NCBI GenBank assembly: GCA_963708245.1
Contig: OY970201.1
Span: forward strand, 4,898,001 to 4,962,000
Direction: 5' to 3'
Length of the DNA: 64,000 nt
DNA from: CAVYXK01 sp963708245
GTDB lineage: Bacteria > Pseudomonadota > Alphaproteobacteria > Acetobacterales > Acetobacteraceae
Position 1 is the stretch's first letter. Every line of letters begins with the position of its first letter. Made by a program: the position numbers and the translations under genes. Of this stretch, positions 17,947-27,126 are shown piece by piece. The notes beneath the pieces were generated by a model. That model was not told where the DNA came from. It saw only the letters and a program-made list of their open reading frames with translations, and searched no databases.

Positions 17947-18894
17947 TCAGCCCTGCCCGAAATGCGGCAGGATCTCGCGGGCGATGGTGGCGATCTGCTC
18001 CCGCTCGTAGTGGTACGGTACCAGCACGATGCGCTGCGTGCCCACCCGTTCATGCTCCCGTAGCTGGGCCAGGCATTCGGCCACGGTTCCCATGATGGCG
18101 CTGTCGGCTGTGGATTCGCTCCAACCGGCAAAATCCCATTCCGTGTTCAGCCACTCCATCATCCTTTCCTGCACGGCTTCGCGGCTGGGTCCGACAATGA
18201 TCGGCAACTGGTTGCAGCTATGCAGGGCTGCCGGATCGCGACCCGCTTCCCTGGCATAATCGCAAACCTTCACCCATGAACGCAGGAACGAGTTGGGCGT
18301 GTAGAAATACGTCAGCCAGCCATCGCCCCGCTGCCCCGCGCGCTTGAGCACGGCCTCGACGTAACCGCCGATCAGCAGCTTCGGGTAAGGCCGCGACGCG
18401 GGTTTGGGAAACATCACCGCTTGGCGCATATTATAAGGCGGGATGTCGGCCGTCACTTCCGGTTCGGTCCATAGCCGGATCATGATGTCCAGGTTCTTGT
18501 CCATGATCCGGCCGCGCTGGTTGAACGGCACGCCGACCGCGTCGAACTCGCGCTTGTACCAGCCGGAGGCGACGCCAAGTTCCAGCCGCCCTTCCGCGAG
18601 CAGGTCGAGTGTGGCCACCTGCTTGGCCAGCAGCAATGGGTTGCGCAGCGGCAACACCAGCACCCCGGTGCCGAGCCGTATACGGCTGGTGCGGGCGGCC
18701 ACAGCGGTGAGCACCGTCATCGCATCCGCGACCGGGAAGTGCGGTTCGGTACCCAGTAGGATATGGTCCCACACCCATAACAACTCGTAGCCGAGCTGCT
18801 CGACCCAGACGCCGTATTCCACCAGCGCTCTCGGGTCCGGAAGCTCCGGAAAGCGCGTGAAATTTCGCATGGCGATGCCGATTTTCGCGGGCAT
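17947..18894 (-). CDS. LLM-class flavin-dependent oxidoreductase
   Basis: This is a 315-residue luciferase-like TIM barrel, probably F420- or FMN-dependent. Recognisable pieces are IGIAMRNFTRFPELPDP at the start, ELLWVWDHILLG, the phosphate-binding LGTGVLVLPLRNPLLLAKQVATLD region, and LELGVASGWYKREFDAVGV, a signature of the family. Such enzymes carry out monooxygenation or hydride transfer on small organics. It lies between the CoA-transferase beta gene (15 bp away) and the M20 gene (23 bp away) on the same strand. Confidence 0.87.
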   Translation of the reverse strand: MPAKIGIAMRNFTRFPELPDPRALVEYGVWVEQLGYELLWVWDHILLGTEPHFPVADAMTVLTAVAARTSRIRLGTGVLVLPLRNPLLLAKQVATLDLLAEGRLELGVASGWYKREFDAVGVPFNQRGRIMDKNLDIMIRLWTEPEVTADIPPYNMRQAVMFPKPASRPYPKLLIGGYVEAVLKRAGQRGDGWLTYFYTPNSFLRSWVKVCDYAREAGRDPAALHSCNQLPIIVGPSREAVQERMMEWLNTEWDFAGWSESTADSAIMGTVAECLAQLREHERVGTQRIVLVPYHYEREQIATIAREILPHFGQG

Positions 18895-18909
18895 AGGCGT
18901 TGTGCCCCT

Positions 18910-19689
18910 TCAGGCGGTGTAGAGGCGGTCGGGATCGAGCGCGCGCAGCACCTGCAATTCGCGCTCGGCGGGCACTGCGGTCACGCGGAGGTCGCTCGCC
19001 ACCTCCAGCACGAAACCGGTGTTCGCCTGCACCTGCTCGACTGTCACGCCCGGATGCAGTGCCTCGATCTGCATCCGCTTGCTTTCGGGATGGAAACCCA
19101 GTTCCGCGAGGTCGGTAATGATCAGCTCCGGGCCGCCGGCGAGCAGTCCTGCCTCGCGCCGGCTTGCGCCGCCGGTCAGATAACCTGGGCTGGTAATGAA
19201 CTCCACCTGCTCCACGAAACGGCGCTTCTCGTGCTTCATCACCACCATCACGTGCGACAGGCTGGCAATGTCATTGCCGCCGCCGGTGCCGGGCAGCCGC
19301 GTCTTCGGGTGATCCGGATCGCCGATGAACGAGCTGTTGATATTGCCATAGCGATCGATCTGCGCGCCGCCAAGGAAACCGACATCGACATAGCCGCGCT
19401 GCAGCAGAAGCAGCACGTCGGTGATCGGCAGCACCATGTTGGCGCATCGCGTGCAGCGCTGCTCGTTGGTCGAGGGCGGCAGCTCGCCGGGTACGATGAA
19501 CGGCCCGATCACGCCGCCCTCGAACAGAATGGTCAGGCCGGGCGCATGCAGGCGCTGCGCCAAGGTGGCGGCCAGTAGCGGCGTGCCCACGCCGGCAAAG
19601 ACGATCTGCCCGTCTTTCAACGCCCGGCTCGCCATCACGGCGAGCAGTTCGGCCGTGGTGTAGCCGCCGGGCAGCCCGGCGTTAAACAT
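18910..19689 (-). CDS. CoA-transferase subunit beta (GctB/IpdB-like)
   Basis: This 259-residue subunit belongs to a class I CoA-transferase or related ring hydrolase. ILFEGGVIGPF at residues 54-64 contains Glu57, in the position of the catalytic glutamate of glutaconate CoA-transferase B. Further motifs are DVGFLGGAQIDRYGNINSS, PGTGGGNDIAS and ITDLAELGFHPESKRM. IpdAB-type members open steroid rings, while others transfer CoA to dicarboxylates; sequence alone does not decide between them. It overlaps the alpha-subunit gene by eight bases, so the subunits are co-translated. Confidence 0.85.
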   Translation of the reverse strand: MFNAGLPGGYTTAELLAVMASRALKDGQIVFAGVGTPLLAATLAQRLHAPGLTILFEGGVIGPFIVPGELPPSTNEQRCTRCANMVLPITDVLLLLQRGYVDVGFLGGAQIDRYGNINSSFIGDPDHPKTRLPGTGGGNDIASLSHVMVVMKHEKRRFVEQVEFITSPGYLTGGASRREAGLLAGGPELIITDLAELGFHPESKRMQIEALHPGVTVEQVQANTGFVLEVASDLRVTAVPAERELQVLRALDPDRLYTA

Positions 19690-20635
19690 CGTAGATGCTC
19701 CGGCCGGCGCGCGTCGCCGTCAGCAGATCGCTCATTCCCATGCGCTCCAGCGCCTGGTTCCACGATTTCGGCTCATAGTAGAAGCGCTCGAGATACTCCC
19801 GGCTGCCGCGCTCCGGGTCCTTGCGGGTCATTTCGGCGAACATATCCATGTGCTTGAAGAAGGGCTCGTACTGGCCATAGCACTCGTGGGGCGCGCAGCC
19901 GTACGGCACCTCTACCACGCCCTCTACGGTGAAGAACGGAAACTTGGTCTGGTCCGGCGCGCGGCGGATCTGGTCATTGGAGACGATCCGCTCGGTCGTC
20001 ACGATGACTCGCTTCGCTGCCATCGCGACGTCCATATCCATGAACGGCAGGCCGTCGAACTGGGCGTTGCCGTACGGGTCGCAGCGCTGCACGTGGATGA
20101 TGGCGACATCGGGGTTGAGCGCTGGCAGGAGAACCAGCCGCTCGCCGGTAAACGGACAGGTCATTTCATGTGTCTGGTCACGCACGCGACGATACACGTC
20201 CGATCCCAACAAGGAGCGGATCGGCATGAACGGCAGTCCCATGGCGCCGGCGCGGAAGCGCAGGCCCACGGACATGTGGCTCCATTCCTCGAAATCAGCT
20301 CTGCCGGTTTCCACCCAGTGACGCATCACGCGCGAGATGCCCCACACGATACCCTGGCTGAACCAACTGGTGATCACCTTCCGGGCGACGCCGGAGGCGA
20401 AGACGATATCGCCGTCGGAGGAAACGATGTTGCGCGAGATGGTCAGGCCGCGCCGGCCAGCGCGCACGAGCGCCCATAGCATCGCCATCGGCGTGCGCGA
20501 CATCATGCAGCCGCCGACCGCCACGTGCTCGTTGTCACGGATCAGCGCGGCAGCCTGTTCCAGCGACAGGACTTTTTCGCGCAGGCTGCGGTCACGCGCG
20601 GTGGTTTCTGTCCTTAACTGCTCGTAGCCTGTCAT
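19682..20635 (-). CDS. CoA-transferase subunit alpha (GctA/IpdA-like)
   Basis: The 317-residue alpha subunit starts with a charged helix, then KVLSLEQAAALIRDNEHVAVGG, the first family motif. It also has LTISRNIVSSDGDIVFASG, FRAGAMGLPFMPIRSLLGSD (the GxGxPF-like loop) and DVAIIHVQRCDPYGNAQFDG. It pairs with the beta subunit encoded next. It is the first gene of the minus operon alpha-beta-LLM-M20 and diverges from a complete Liv-type importer. Import and CoA-dependent breakdown of the same organic acid is a reasonable inference. Confidence 0.85.
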   Translation of the reverse strand: MTGYEQLRTETTARDRSLREKVLSLEQAAALIRDNEHVAVGGCMMSRTPMAMLWALVRAGRRGLTISRNIVSSDGDIVFASGVARKVITSWFSQGIVWGISRVMRHWVETGRADFEEWSHMSVGLRFRAGAMGLPFMPIRSLLGSDVYRRVRDQTHEMTCPFTGERLVLLPALNPDVAIIHVQRCDPYGNAQFDGLPFMDMDVAMAAKRVIVTTERIVSNDQIRRAPDQTKFPFFTVEGVVEVPYGCAPHECYGQYEPFFKHMDMFAEMTRKDPERGSREYLERFYYEPKSWNQALERMGMSDLLTATRAGRSIYDV

Positions 20636-20746
20636 GCCGCTGCTCCTGACCTATGATGCTAAATATGGTGCCTCGCTGTGTCCACCGTGGCACTTGATCC
20701 GGCACCGGGCCGGTGGCACAGTTTTTGTTGCAGTGGGAGGATCGAC

Positions 20747-22051
20747 ATGAAAATCGGATGTTGGCGGGCAGCCGGAATGACGGCGGCCCTGGTCCTGGCT
20801 CTTGCGCCACTCGCCGGCCATGCCGCAACCAAGCCGAGTGCACTCAAGATCGCCATCGTGACCTTCTTCTCCAGCTCGGGCGCCGTGGTCGGCGGGCCAA
20901 CCGCGGACGCGGCGAAGATGACGATCGACGAGATCAACCACGCCGGCGGCATCGGCGGCGTGCCGATCGAAGCGCGCTATGTCGATGAGTCCGGCGGCTC
21001 GACCAAGCAAGTCGCCGAGCTGCGCTCCTTGTCCGGCGACGTAGCGGTCGTGCTTGGATACGCTTCGAGCGCCGACTGCCTCGCCGTCGCTCCGGTCGCC
21101 GAGCAGTTGTCGATGCTCACGATCATGTCCGACTGCGACACCAACTCTTTGTTTCAGGGACATTCCTACAAGTGGATCTTCCGCACGATTCCGCCGGCCT
21201 CGTCGAACGCCGTCGCCATGGCGTTGTATGTCGCCAGGATGTATCCGCAGGCCACGACCATCGCCGGTATAAATCCGGATTATGCGTTCGGCCGTGACGA
21301 ATGGAAATATTTCACGCTCGCATTGCAACGGTTGAACCCGAACGTGAAGCTGGGGACGGCACTGTTCCCCGCCCTGTTTTCCGGCAATTACACGAGCGAA
21401 CTCTCCCGCGTGGCGGGCGAGCGTCCTGCCCTGCTCTATTCCAGCCTGTGGGGTGGCGACGTCGTTGCTTTCATCCAGCAGGGCGCGGCGCAAGGGATTT
21501 TCACCCAGGGGCTGGTGGGGCTCGCGGCCGGAACGCAAGGCGACATCGAGGGCATGAAGGCGTTGCCGGATGGCGTGATCGTCGGCGCGGAACACGGCTA
21601 TCTCATGCATCCGGGCGGGATCCGAAACCCCGAAGTGGCCAAATTCGTGGATACGTATCATCAGCGGTTCGGCACATATCCGGTCTCCCCCTATCCGTTC
21701 ACCATCCAACGGGCGCTGTTGGCGCTGCGCGATGGCTACCAGGCGGCGATCAAGGCCGGCGGCGGCGCGTGGCCCAGCAATGAAGACGTGGCGCACGCCC
21801 TGGCCGGGCTGCAGGTGCCAACCATGCTCGGCACGATGACCATCCGCCAGGACCACCAGGCCACCTGGGGCGAACAGGTCGGCGTCTCGGTGCACAGCTC
21901 CACCTATCCCTTCGCGGTGCTGAACAAGATCGTCACCTTCCCCGCGGAGATGATCATGGCGCCCGCGGGCCAAAGCGAGGAAGCCTGGATCGACGCGTTC
22001 ACTCCCGCAATCCTGGACAAGCTGCCGGCTCCGGCGGAGTATCAGCCGTAA
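20747..22051 (+). CDS. ABC importer substrate-binding protein (Liv type)
   Basis: The product is a 434-residue periplasmic protein with a signal peptide (WRAAGMTAALVLALAPLAGHAA). The mature domain is a type I periplasmic-binding fold: IAIVTFFSSSGAVVGGPTAD, a GGIGGVPIEARYVDESGGS segment and CLAVAPVAEQL. The usual LSG(x)AAxG opening is replaced by FFSSSGAVVG. ATG 20747 has GGGAGG upstream, and earlier in-frame starts do not give a signal peptide. It heads the five-gene importer SBP-LivH-LivM-LivG-LivF. Confidence 0.87.
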   Translation: MKIGCWRAAGMTAALVLALAPLAGHAATKPSALKIAIVTFFSSSGAVVGGPTADAAKMTIDEINHAGGIGGVPIEARYVDESGGSTKQVAELRSLSGDVAVVLGYASSADCLAVAPVAEQLSMLTIMSDCDTNSLFQGHSYKWIFRTIPPASSNAVAMALYVARMYPQATTIAGINPDYAFGRDEWKYFTLALQRLNPNVKLGTALFPALFSGNYTSELSRVAGERPALLYSSLWGGDVVAFIQQGAAQGIFTQGLVGLAAGTQGDIEGMKALPDGVIVGAEHGYLMHPGGIRNPEVAKFVDTYHQRFGTYPVSPYPFTIQRALLALRDGYQAAIKAGGGAWPSNEDVAHALAGLQVPTMLGTMTIRQDHQATWGEQVGVSVHSSTYPFAVLNKIVTFPAEMIMAPAGQSEEAWIDAFTPAILDKLPAPAEYQP

Positions 22052-22073
22052 CCAGTCCGCACCCGAGGCCAGG

Positions 22074-22988
22074 ATGATCTGGCAGCTCGTATCGGCGATC
22101 ATCGATGGCGTGACCTCGGGTGCGACCCTTTTTCTGGTGGCTGTCGGCCTCAGCCTGATCTTCGGCGTGCTGAAGGTGCTGAACGCCGCGCATGGCAGCT
22201 TCTATGCCATCGGCGCATTCACCGCCGCCTGGCTCTGGGGAATGATCGGCGCGCTCGGCCTGCCCGGCGACGCCATCTACCCTGGCCTGTTGTTGAGCGC
22301 GCTTGTGGTCGGGGTGCTGCTCGGCCCACCGCTGGAGCAGCTACTGTTGCGCTGGACCTTCGAGATCGAGCAGGCGTCGCGGCGTGAAAACATCCAGTTG
22401 CTGGCAACCTTCGCGGCGTTTCTCATGCTGGAGGACGGGCAGAAGCTCGTGTTTGGCACGTCGCCCTACTATTCCGGCGGTGCGCTTGGTCTGCTCGGCG
22501 CTACCCGCATCGGGGGCCTCTTGCATACCAACTACCAGCTTCTGCTGGTGCCGATTGCCGTGCTGGTGCTGCTGGCGCTGAGGCTGTTTCTGCAGCGCAG
22601 CCGTACGGGCCGGTGCATGATCGCGGTGGCCGAAGATGCCGAGATGGCCTCCGCAATGGGCATCCGGGTCGGCGCCGTGCAGGTGCTCAGCTTCACCCTG
22701 GGCGGCGTGCTGGCTGCGCTTGGCGGCGCGCTCGCCTCGCCTACCATCGGTGTCAGCATCGGCATCGGCGCGGACATGATGGTGCTGTCGTTCGCCGTGG
22801 TGGCCATTGCCGGGCTGGGGCAGATCGAGGGCGCGATGCTGGCCTCGCTCATCATTGGTGTGGCGCATTCGCTGGCGGTGTTCTTCATCCCGGTGCTAAG
22901 TACCGTGGCGCCGTTCCTGATCATGCTGCTCGTGCTGCTTGTCCGGCCGACCGGGCTGTTCGGCGCCGTCCGGCAGCGGAGCATTTGA
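22074..22988 (+). CDS. ABC importer permease, LivH type
   Basis: This is an integral membrane protein of 304 residues with about eight hydrophobic helices. The N-terminal VSAIIDGVTSGATLFLVAVGLSLIFGVLKVLNAAHG is the signature of LivH permeases. The coupling segment contains IAVAEDAEMASAMGIRVGAVQVLSF, equivalent to the EAA loop of this family. It lies 22 bp after the binding-protein gene and two bases before the LivM start. With LivM it forms the translocation pore. Confidence 0.92.
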   Translation: MIWQLVSAIIDGVTSGATLFLVAVGLSLIFGVLKVLNAAHGSFYAIGAFTAAWLWGMIGALGLPGDAIYPGLLLSALVVGVLLGPPLEQLLLRWTFEIEQASRRENIQLLATFAAFLMLEDGQKLVFGTSPYYSGGALGLLGATRIGGLLHTNYQLLLVPIAVLVLLALRLFLQRSRTGRCMIAVAEDAEMASAMGIRVGAVQVLSFTLGGVLAALGGALASPTIGVSIGIGADMMVLSFAVVAIAGLGQIEGAMLASLIIGVAHSLAVFFIPVLSTVAPFLIMLLVLLVRPTGLFGAVRQRSI

Positions 22989-22989
22989 G

Positions 22990-23967
22990 ATGCGCCTGCC
23001 GCGCATCGCGGCGCTGATTATGCTGATCGCCTGCTACGCCGCCCTGCCGCTGATGGTACCGCGTGATACTTTCCAGTTCACCATCGTGCTGTCCGCGGGA
23101 TTGGCTGGGCTAGCGGTAGGGCTGTTGCTGGAAGCAGGATTGCTCTCCTTCGGTCACGCCCTGTTTTACGGCATCGGCGGCTATACCGTGGCCGCGCTTG
23201 CGCCGGCGGCTGGCGATTGGGGCCTTGCGTTGTTGCTGGCCGGGGCGGCCGCGGGCGCGATGACCGCGGCGCTCACCGGCCTGTTCGTCGTGCGCTACCG
23301 CGGCGTCTTCTTCGCCATGCTCAACCTGGCGATGGCGATGGTGGCTTATTCGATTTTGCTGAAATCCTACGACCTCACCGGGGGGTCTGATGGGCTGGGC
23401 GTGGAGGTCACCGGCCTGTTCGGTCCGCCGCTTGGCGCCGCCGCGTTCGGGCGCTGGCTCTTCTATCTCACTCTGGCGGGCGCGTTGATTCTTGCCCTGC
23501 TGCTCCGGCGCTATCTACAAAGCCCCGCGGGATGGGCGCTGGGCGCCATCGAGGACCGCGAGATCCGAGTTGAGTATCTTGGCGTTTCGGCGAACCGCGT
23601 GCTGCTGCAGGCCTACACGCTCTCGGGCTTCTTCGCCGGACTGGGCGGCGCGGTCGCGGCGACCGCGGTCGGGCATGTCGCTCCCGATGCCGTCTATTGG
23701 ACCACTTCGACGAAATTCGTCGTCATTGCGGTGCTCGGCGGTCGCGGCGTGCTGGGACCCTTTCTTGGCGCTGCCCTCTATGAGCTGCTTAGCATCTCGG
23801 CGGCGCAGTATCTCAGCAACAGTTGGGAAATCCTGCTGGGCGGTGTCATCCTGCTGGTGATCCGCTTCGCGCGCGGCGGTCTTTCGGGATTGTTGGAAAC
23901 GGTCGAGGCCGTCCTGTCCCCACCGCGAGGATCAACAGGGCGTTTTCCGCGACGCGCTCTGCGATGA
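22990..23967 (+). CDS. ABC importer permease, LivM type
   Basis: This 325-residue multi-helix permease has LSAGLAGLAVGLLLEAGLLSFGHALFYGIGGY near residue 35, a LivM hallmark, then a periplasmic stretch with YDLTGGSDGLG and the cytoplasmic coupling segment AIEDREIRVEYLGVSANRVLLQAY. ATG 22990 directly follows the LivH stop; a longer reading from 22939 overlaps LivH and was rejected. Its stop overlaps the LivG start by four bases. Confidence 0.92.
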   Translation: MRLPRIAALIMLIACYAALPLMVPRDTFQFTIVLSAGLAGLAVGLLLEAGLLSFGHALFYGIGGYTVAALAPAAGDWGLALLLAGAAAGAMTAALTGLFVVRYRGVFFAMLNLAMAMVAYSILLKSYDLTGGSDGLGVEVTGLFGPPLGAAAFGRWLFYLTLAGALILALLLRRYLQSPAGWALGAIEDREIRVEYLGVSANRVLLQAYTLSGFFAGLGGAVAATAVGHVAPDAVYWTTSTKFVVIAVLGGRGVLGPFLGAALYELLSISAAQYLSNSWEILLGGVILLVIRFARGGLSGLLETVEAVLSPPRGSTGRFPRRALR

Positions 23968-24704
23968 CCGCAGCATTGCTGGAGGCGGAGCATCTCCATC
24001 TCAGCTTCGGCGGCATTCGCGCGGTCGATGATGTCAGCATCAGTCTCGCGCCCGGGGAGTTCCTGGCGATCATCGGCCCGAACGGCGCGGGCAAGAGCAC
24101 GTTCCTGAATATCTGCACCGGCTATCTGCGGCCCGAGGCAGGCGAGATCCGCTTTGCCGGCCGCTCCATTCTTGGCCTGACGCCGCGTGCGATCGCCAGG
24201 ATCGGCATCGCGCGCGCCTTCCAGCATCCGCAGCTTTTCCTGCAGCGCAGCGTGCTGGATCATGTGCGTTTCGCCGCCGTGGCCGGACGGACCGGCTTCT
24301 GGCGGCCGTTCCAGCCGCTTGCCGCCCCGCACGCCGCCGACGAGGTGGCCCGTCTGATGGCTCTCTGCGGTCTTGGGCCAGTGGCCGCGCAGCCGGCCCG
24401 CGCCATTCCGGAAGGTGCCCGGAAACTGCTCGACGTGGCGGTGGCGCTTGCCCTTTCGCCGCAGATCGTGCTGCTCGACGAACCGACCAGCGGCGTCAGC
24501 AGCGCCGATAAGCTGCCGCTGATGAACCGGCTGGTCGCGGCGCTGCGCGCCCGCGGTGTCAGTGCCATTTTCGTTGAACACGACATGGACGTAGTCGCGC
24601 GCTTCGCCGACCGCGTCGCCGTCTGGGTGGAAGGCCGCCTGCTGTGCGTCGGTCCGCCGCAGCAGGTGCTGGCCGATCCGGACGTGCGGGCGCGCGTGCT
24701 GTGA
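23964..24704 (+). CDS. ABC importer ATPase, LivG type
   Basis: This is a 246-residue ATPase with Walker A GPNGAGKST, the LivG-type GIARAFQHPQLF segment, and Walker B IVLLDEPTSGV. The signature motif is unusual: where LSGGQ is expected the protein reads AIPEGARKLLDVAVAL. This substitution is known in some LivG-like subunits but may weaken ATP contacts. ATG 23964 overlaps the LivM stop. The 3' end overlaps the LivF start. Confidence 0.88.
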   Translation: MTAALLEAEHLHLSFGGIRAVDDVSISLAPGEFLAIIGPNGAGKSTFLNICTGYLRPEAGEIRFAGRSILGLTPRAIARIGIARAFQHPQLFLQRSVLDHVRFAAVAGRTGFWRPFQPLAAPHAADEVARLMALCGLGPVAAQPARAIPEGARKLLDVAVALALSPQIVLLDEPTSGVSSADKLPLMNRLVAALRARGVSAIFVEHDMDVVARFADRVAVWVEGRLLCVGPPQQVLADPDVRARVL

Positions 24705-25369
24705 CCGCGTCAATCCCGGCGCTGTCGGTTTCCGGCATCGAGGTCACGCTGGCCGGCGCGCGGGTGCTGCGTGGCCTGAGCCTGGAGGTTCCAAAAGGCC
24801 AGACAGTTGGTCTGGTCGGGCATAACGGCGCGGGCAAGACAACCACGCTCCGCGCGATCATGGGACTGATCCGCAGCCGCGGGCGCGTCCTGATCGATGG
24901 CCAACCGGTCGACACCTGGGTACCGGCGAAGCGCGCCAGGCACGGCACGGGCTACGTGCCGGAGGACCGGCGCCTTATCAACACGCTGAGTGTGGCCGAA
25001 AATCTGCGTCTGCCCGCCGAGGCCTGCGGCGCCACCCCGGCGGAGGTGCAGCGACGACTGCGCGCGGTCTGCGCCCTGTTGCCCGAGCTCGAACATCTGG
25101 TGCGCCGTCCCGCTGGTGTGTTGAGCGGCGGCCAGCAAAAAATGGTTGCGCTTGGCCGTGCCTTGATGATCGGCGAGCGTCTGCTGCTGTTGGACGAACC
25201 CTTTCAGGGGCTCGCACCCGCGCTCGCCCGCCGCTATGCCGAGGCGCTGTCGGCGCTGCGGCAGCACCGCCCGGAGATGGCGATTCTTATTACGGAGTCC
25301 AATCCCGCCTTGCTCGCCTCGATGGTGGAGCGCCTTTACACGATCGAGCGCGGCGAGATCGTGCCCTGA
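24701..25369 (+). CDS. ABC importer ATPase, LivF type
   Basis: This 222-residue ATPase closes the importer operon. Walker A GHNGAGKTT lies near residue 36, the LivF-type HGTGYVPEDRRL follows, then signature LSGGQQKMV and Walker B LLLLDEPFQGL. The switch region reads LITESN instead of the usual EHD/EQN. GTG 24701 overlaps the LivG stop. The gene ends directly against relic sequence of a dipeptide transporter ATPase, suggesting an old rearrangement at this junction. Confidence 0.88.
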   Translation: MTASIPALSVSGIEVTLAGARVLRGLSLEVPKGQTVGLVGHNGAGKTTTLRAIMGLIRSRGRVLIDGQPVDTWVPAKRARHGTGYVPEDRRLINTLSVAENLRLPAEACGATPAEVQRRLRAVCALLPELEHLVRRPAGVLSGGQQKMVALGRALMIGERLLLLDEPFQGLAPALARRYAEALSALRQHRPEMAILITESNPALLASMVERLYTIERGEIVP

Positions 25370-25436
25370 CCGTCAGCTTTGCCGAGGCGCGGGGCCGGGT
25401 CGCGGTCGTGCGCGGGCTCGACCTGGGGGCGTAGCC
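25370..25436 (+). pseudogene. Relic N-terminus of a DppD/OppD-type ATPase
   Basis: A frame overlapping the end of livF reads LTVSFAEARGRVAVVRGLDL. This matches the first strand-turn-strand of oligopeptide ABC ATPases, whose next element would be the Walker A. It is cut by the target site of the IS4-type element. Too short to be certain, but it pairs with a DppC relic on the other side of the insertion. Confidence 0.4.
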
Positions 25437-25439
25437 CCC
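25427..25439 (+). repeat. Target-site duplication, left copy (13 bp)
   Basis: GGGCGTAGCCCCC occurs immediately outside the left end of the IS4-type element and again at 26802-26814 on the right. Thirteen bases is slightly longer than the 9-12 bp usual for IS4 relatives, but the copies are identical. Confidence 0.75.
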
Positions 25440-26801
25440 ATACGCGCTAAAATAGGTGGTGGACCGGATATCGGATAGCGGGCCTTCGTCTTCGCGGTGC
25501 GTTAGCGAGGTGACGATGAACGATTGCTGGTGCGGCCAGGAAGCTGGCGAGAGAGATTGGACCGAGGATGATGGCAATCAGCACCATCAGCACGGTCTTC
25601 TGCACGGCCCAGAGGGACGGGACATAGGCCGCGTCGAGCACGTCCTCAGGGGGAAGATTCCAGGAACTCCTGGCTGAGATCGTCACACAACAAGGCAAGG
25701 ATGAGGTGGGCATACAGCTAACTTCGCGATCCGCGTTCGGTCCACGTTGGCAGCTGGTCGATATGCAGCAGAGACTTCAGGCGCTTGAACGCGAGTTCGA
25801 TTTGCCAGCGCAGCCGATAGACCGAGAGGACCGCCTTTGCGCTATATCCGCTCTTCGGCAGGGATGTCGCCAGGATCATGAATTCCGCCGCGATCAGGCT
25901 GCGCGTGTCGAGCACCTTGCCCTTTCTGGCTGCGGCACGGCGCAGCACCACCCGTGTGGCTTCGGCCGCCTCGGGCGTCTTGCGCTGCACGATCAGCCGC
26001 ACCGCCAACGCGGGCTCATCGCGGCTGACCGGCGCGCGCAGGTTCACCTCGTGCGGGCTCGAACCGGGCGGCAGACATTGCAGATAGCCGATCAGATCGA
26101 ACGGTTTGCCGGCCGGGTTGGTCAGTTGCAGCGCATTCCAGCCCAGCCGCACGATGAAGTCGGCGGTGGCGCCGCTCTGCACGCGGAAGCGCCGCAACAC
26201 CGGTGCTCGGGCGTAATTACGATCACCGATGCGGATTTCGCCCGACCGCGGAGCGCCCCGCTCCAGCGCTTCGGCGCCATGTTGGTCGGTCAGTTCGAGA
26301 TGCGCGAACCCGCCGCGTCCGAGATCGAACACGCCGTGGACGCGCCAGTCGGTACCGGTGCTGCCGGGTTTGCTCACGCAGCTGCCGTCGGCGAGGCGCA
26401 AAGTACGACCGGGCCAACGCAACTCCGCGCCAGGGGCTTTCGCCGCCAGCAGGCGTTCCACCAGGGCTGCGAGAAAGTCCGTCGCCTGGTTCAGGCGGTA
26501 TTTGACGGCCGGGTTGCTGAGTTCGGCGATCCCCAGCATCGACGCCCAGGCCGAGGTTTGCCGCAATGACAGTCCGCCCGGTCCGCGTGCAAGGGCGATC
26601 CGCAACAGGCTCGCGCCATCGACAACCTCACGCCTGCGCTGGATCGCCTTCGTCTCCAGCGCCAGACGATCAAGGTCGAGGCCCGGCGGAAGTCGCGCCA
26701 GCAGATCGGAGAACTGGTCGGTCAGGACAGATGCGGCGTCGTGCATCTGCCCCCAGAATCAAGCCGATTCGCGTCGGGTCAAGCATTATTTTAGCGCCTA
26801 T
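25440..26801 (-). mobile_element. IS4-type insertion sequence, inactivated
   Basis: The 1362-bp element is bounded by imperfect inverted repeats, ATACGCGCTAAAATA on the left and TATTTTAGCGCCTAT on the right (14 of 15 match). It is flanked by the 13-bp duplication GGGCGTAGCCCCC. Inside is one minus-strand transposase gene with a nonsense mutation and a frameshift, so it cannot move by itself. It lies between relics of a dipeptide transporter. Confidence 0.85.
25447..26746 (-). pseudogene. IS4 family transposase, nonsense and frameshift mutations
   Basis: The intact part (25718-26746, 342 aa) is a DDE transposase of the IS4 group. It has LRLADGSCVSKPG (first Asp), FDLGRGGFAHLELTD and EIRIGDRNYARA (second Asp). 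The C-terminal YRLRWQIELAFKRLKSLL is the Y(2)R(3)E(6)K signature with the catalytic Glu. After the TERGSRS segment a TAG replaces the expected tryptophan codon. LYAHLILALLCDDLSQEFLE follows in the same frame, then a frame change leads to PPEDVLDAAYVPSLWAVQKT and the true end at 25447. Confidence 0.85.
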
Positions 26802-26818
26802 GGGCGTAGCCCCCGAGT

Positions 26819-26929
26819 CCGGAATGGGGCGCGATGCTGTCCGACGGGCGCAGTTATCTGGGCACCGTGCTGGCGTCCAACGCGCTGGGCGACGGGCTGC
26901 GCGATGCACTGGATCAACGGCTGCACTGA
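26819..26929 (+). pseudogene. Relic C-terminus of a DppC-type permease
   Basis: The 36-codon frame reads PEWGAMLSDGRSYLGT, then LGDGLRDALDQRLH and a stop. This is the end of dipeptide/nickel-type ABC permeases, with about 15 residues of the last helix missing in frame between SYLGT and LASNALGDGL. It directly follows the right copy of the IS4 target duplication. The order (ATPase relic, IS, permease relic) is reversed from a normal dpp operon, so the locus was rearranged. Confidence 0.55.
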
Positions 26930-27126
26930 GCTCGACTTTGCGCATTTGACGCAGCGAAACGGGCAATCCACTACGAACGAGTGGGCTCTAGTGCCCGACC
27001 GAAACCTGTGGTAGCCTATGGCTAACGCCTATATCCGCGACAGCCGGACTGGCTCCTCGGAGTGCAGCGAAACCGACTTCCGTAGAAAAGTCTGTCCCGA
27101 CAACAGCGAAAACTGGGAGAAAACTC

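Noticed and set aside
26946..26974. TTGACG as a -35 box of the PQQ dehydrogenase
   Set aside because: The sequence 17 bp downstream (CACTAC) is a poor -10 and the distance to the start is long; not supported enough to list.
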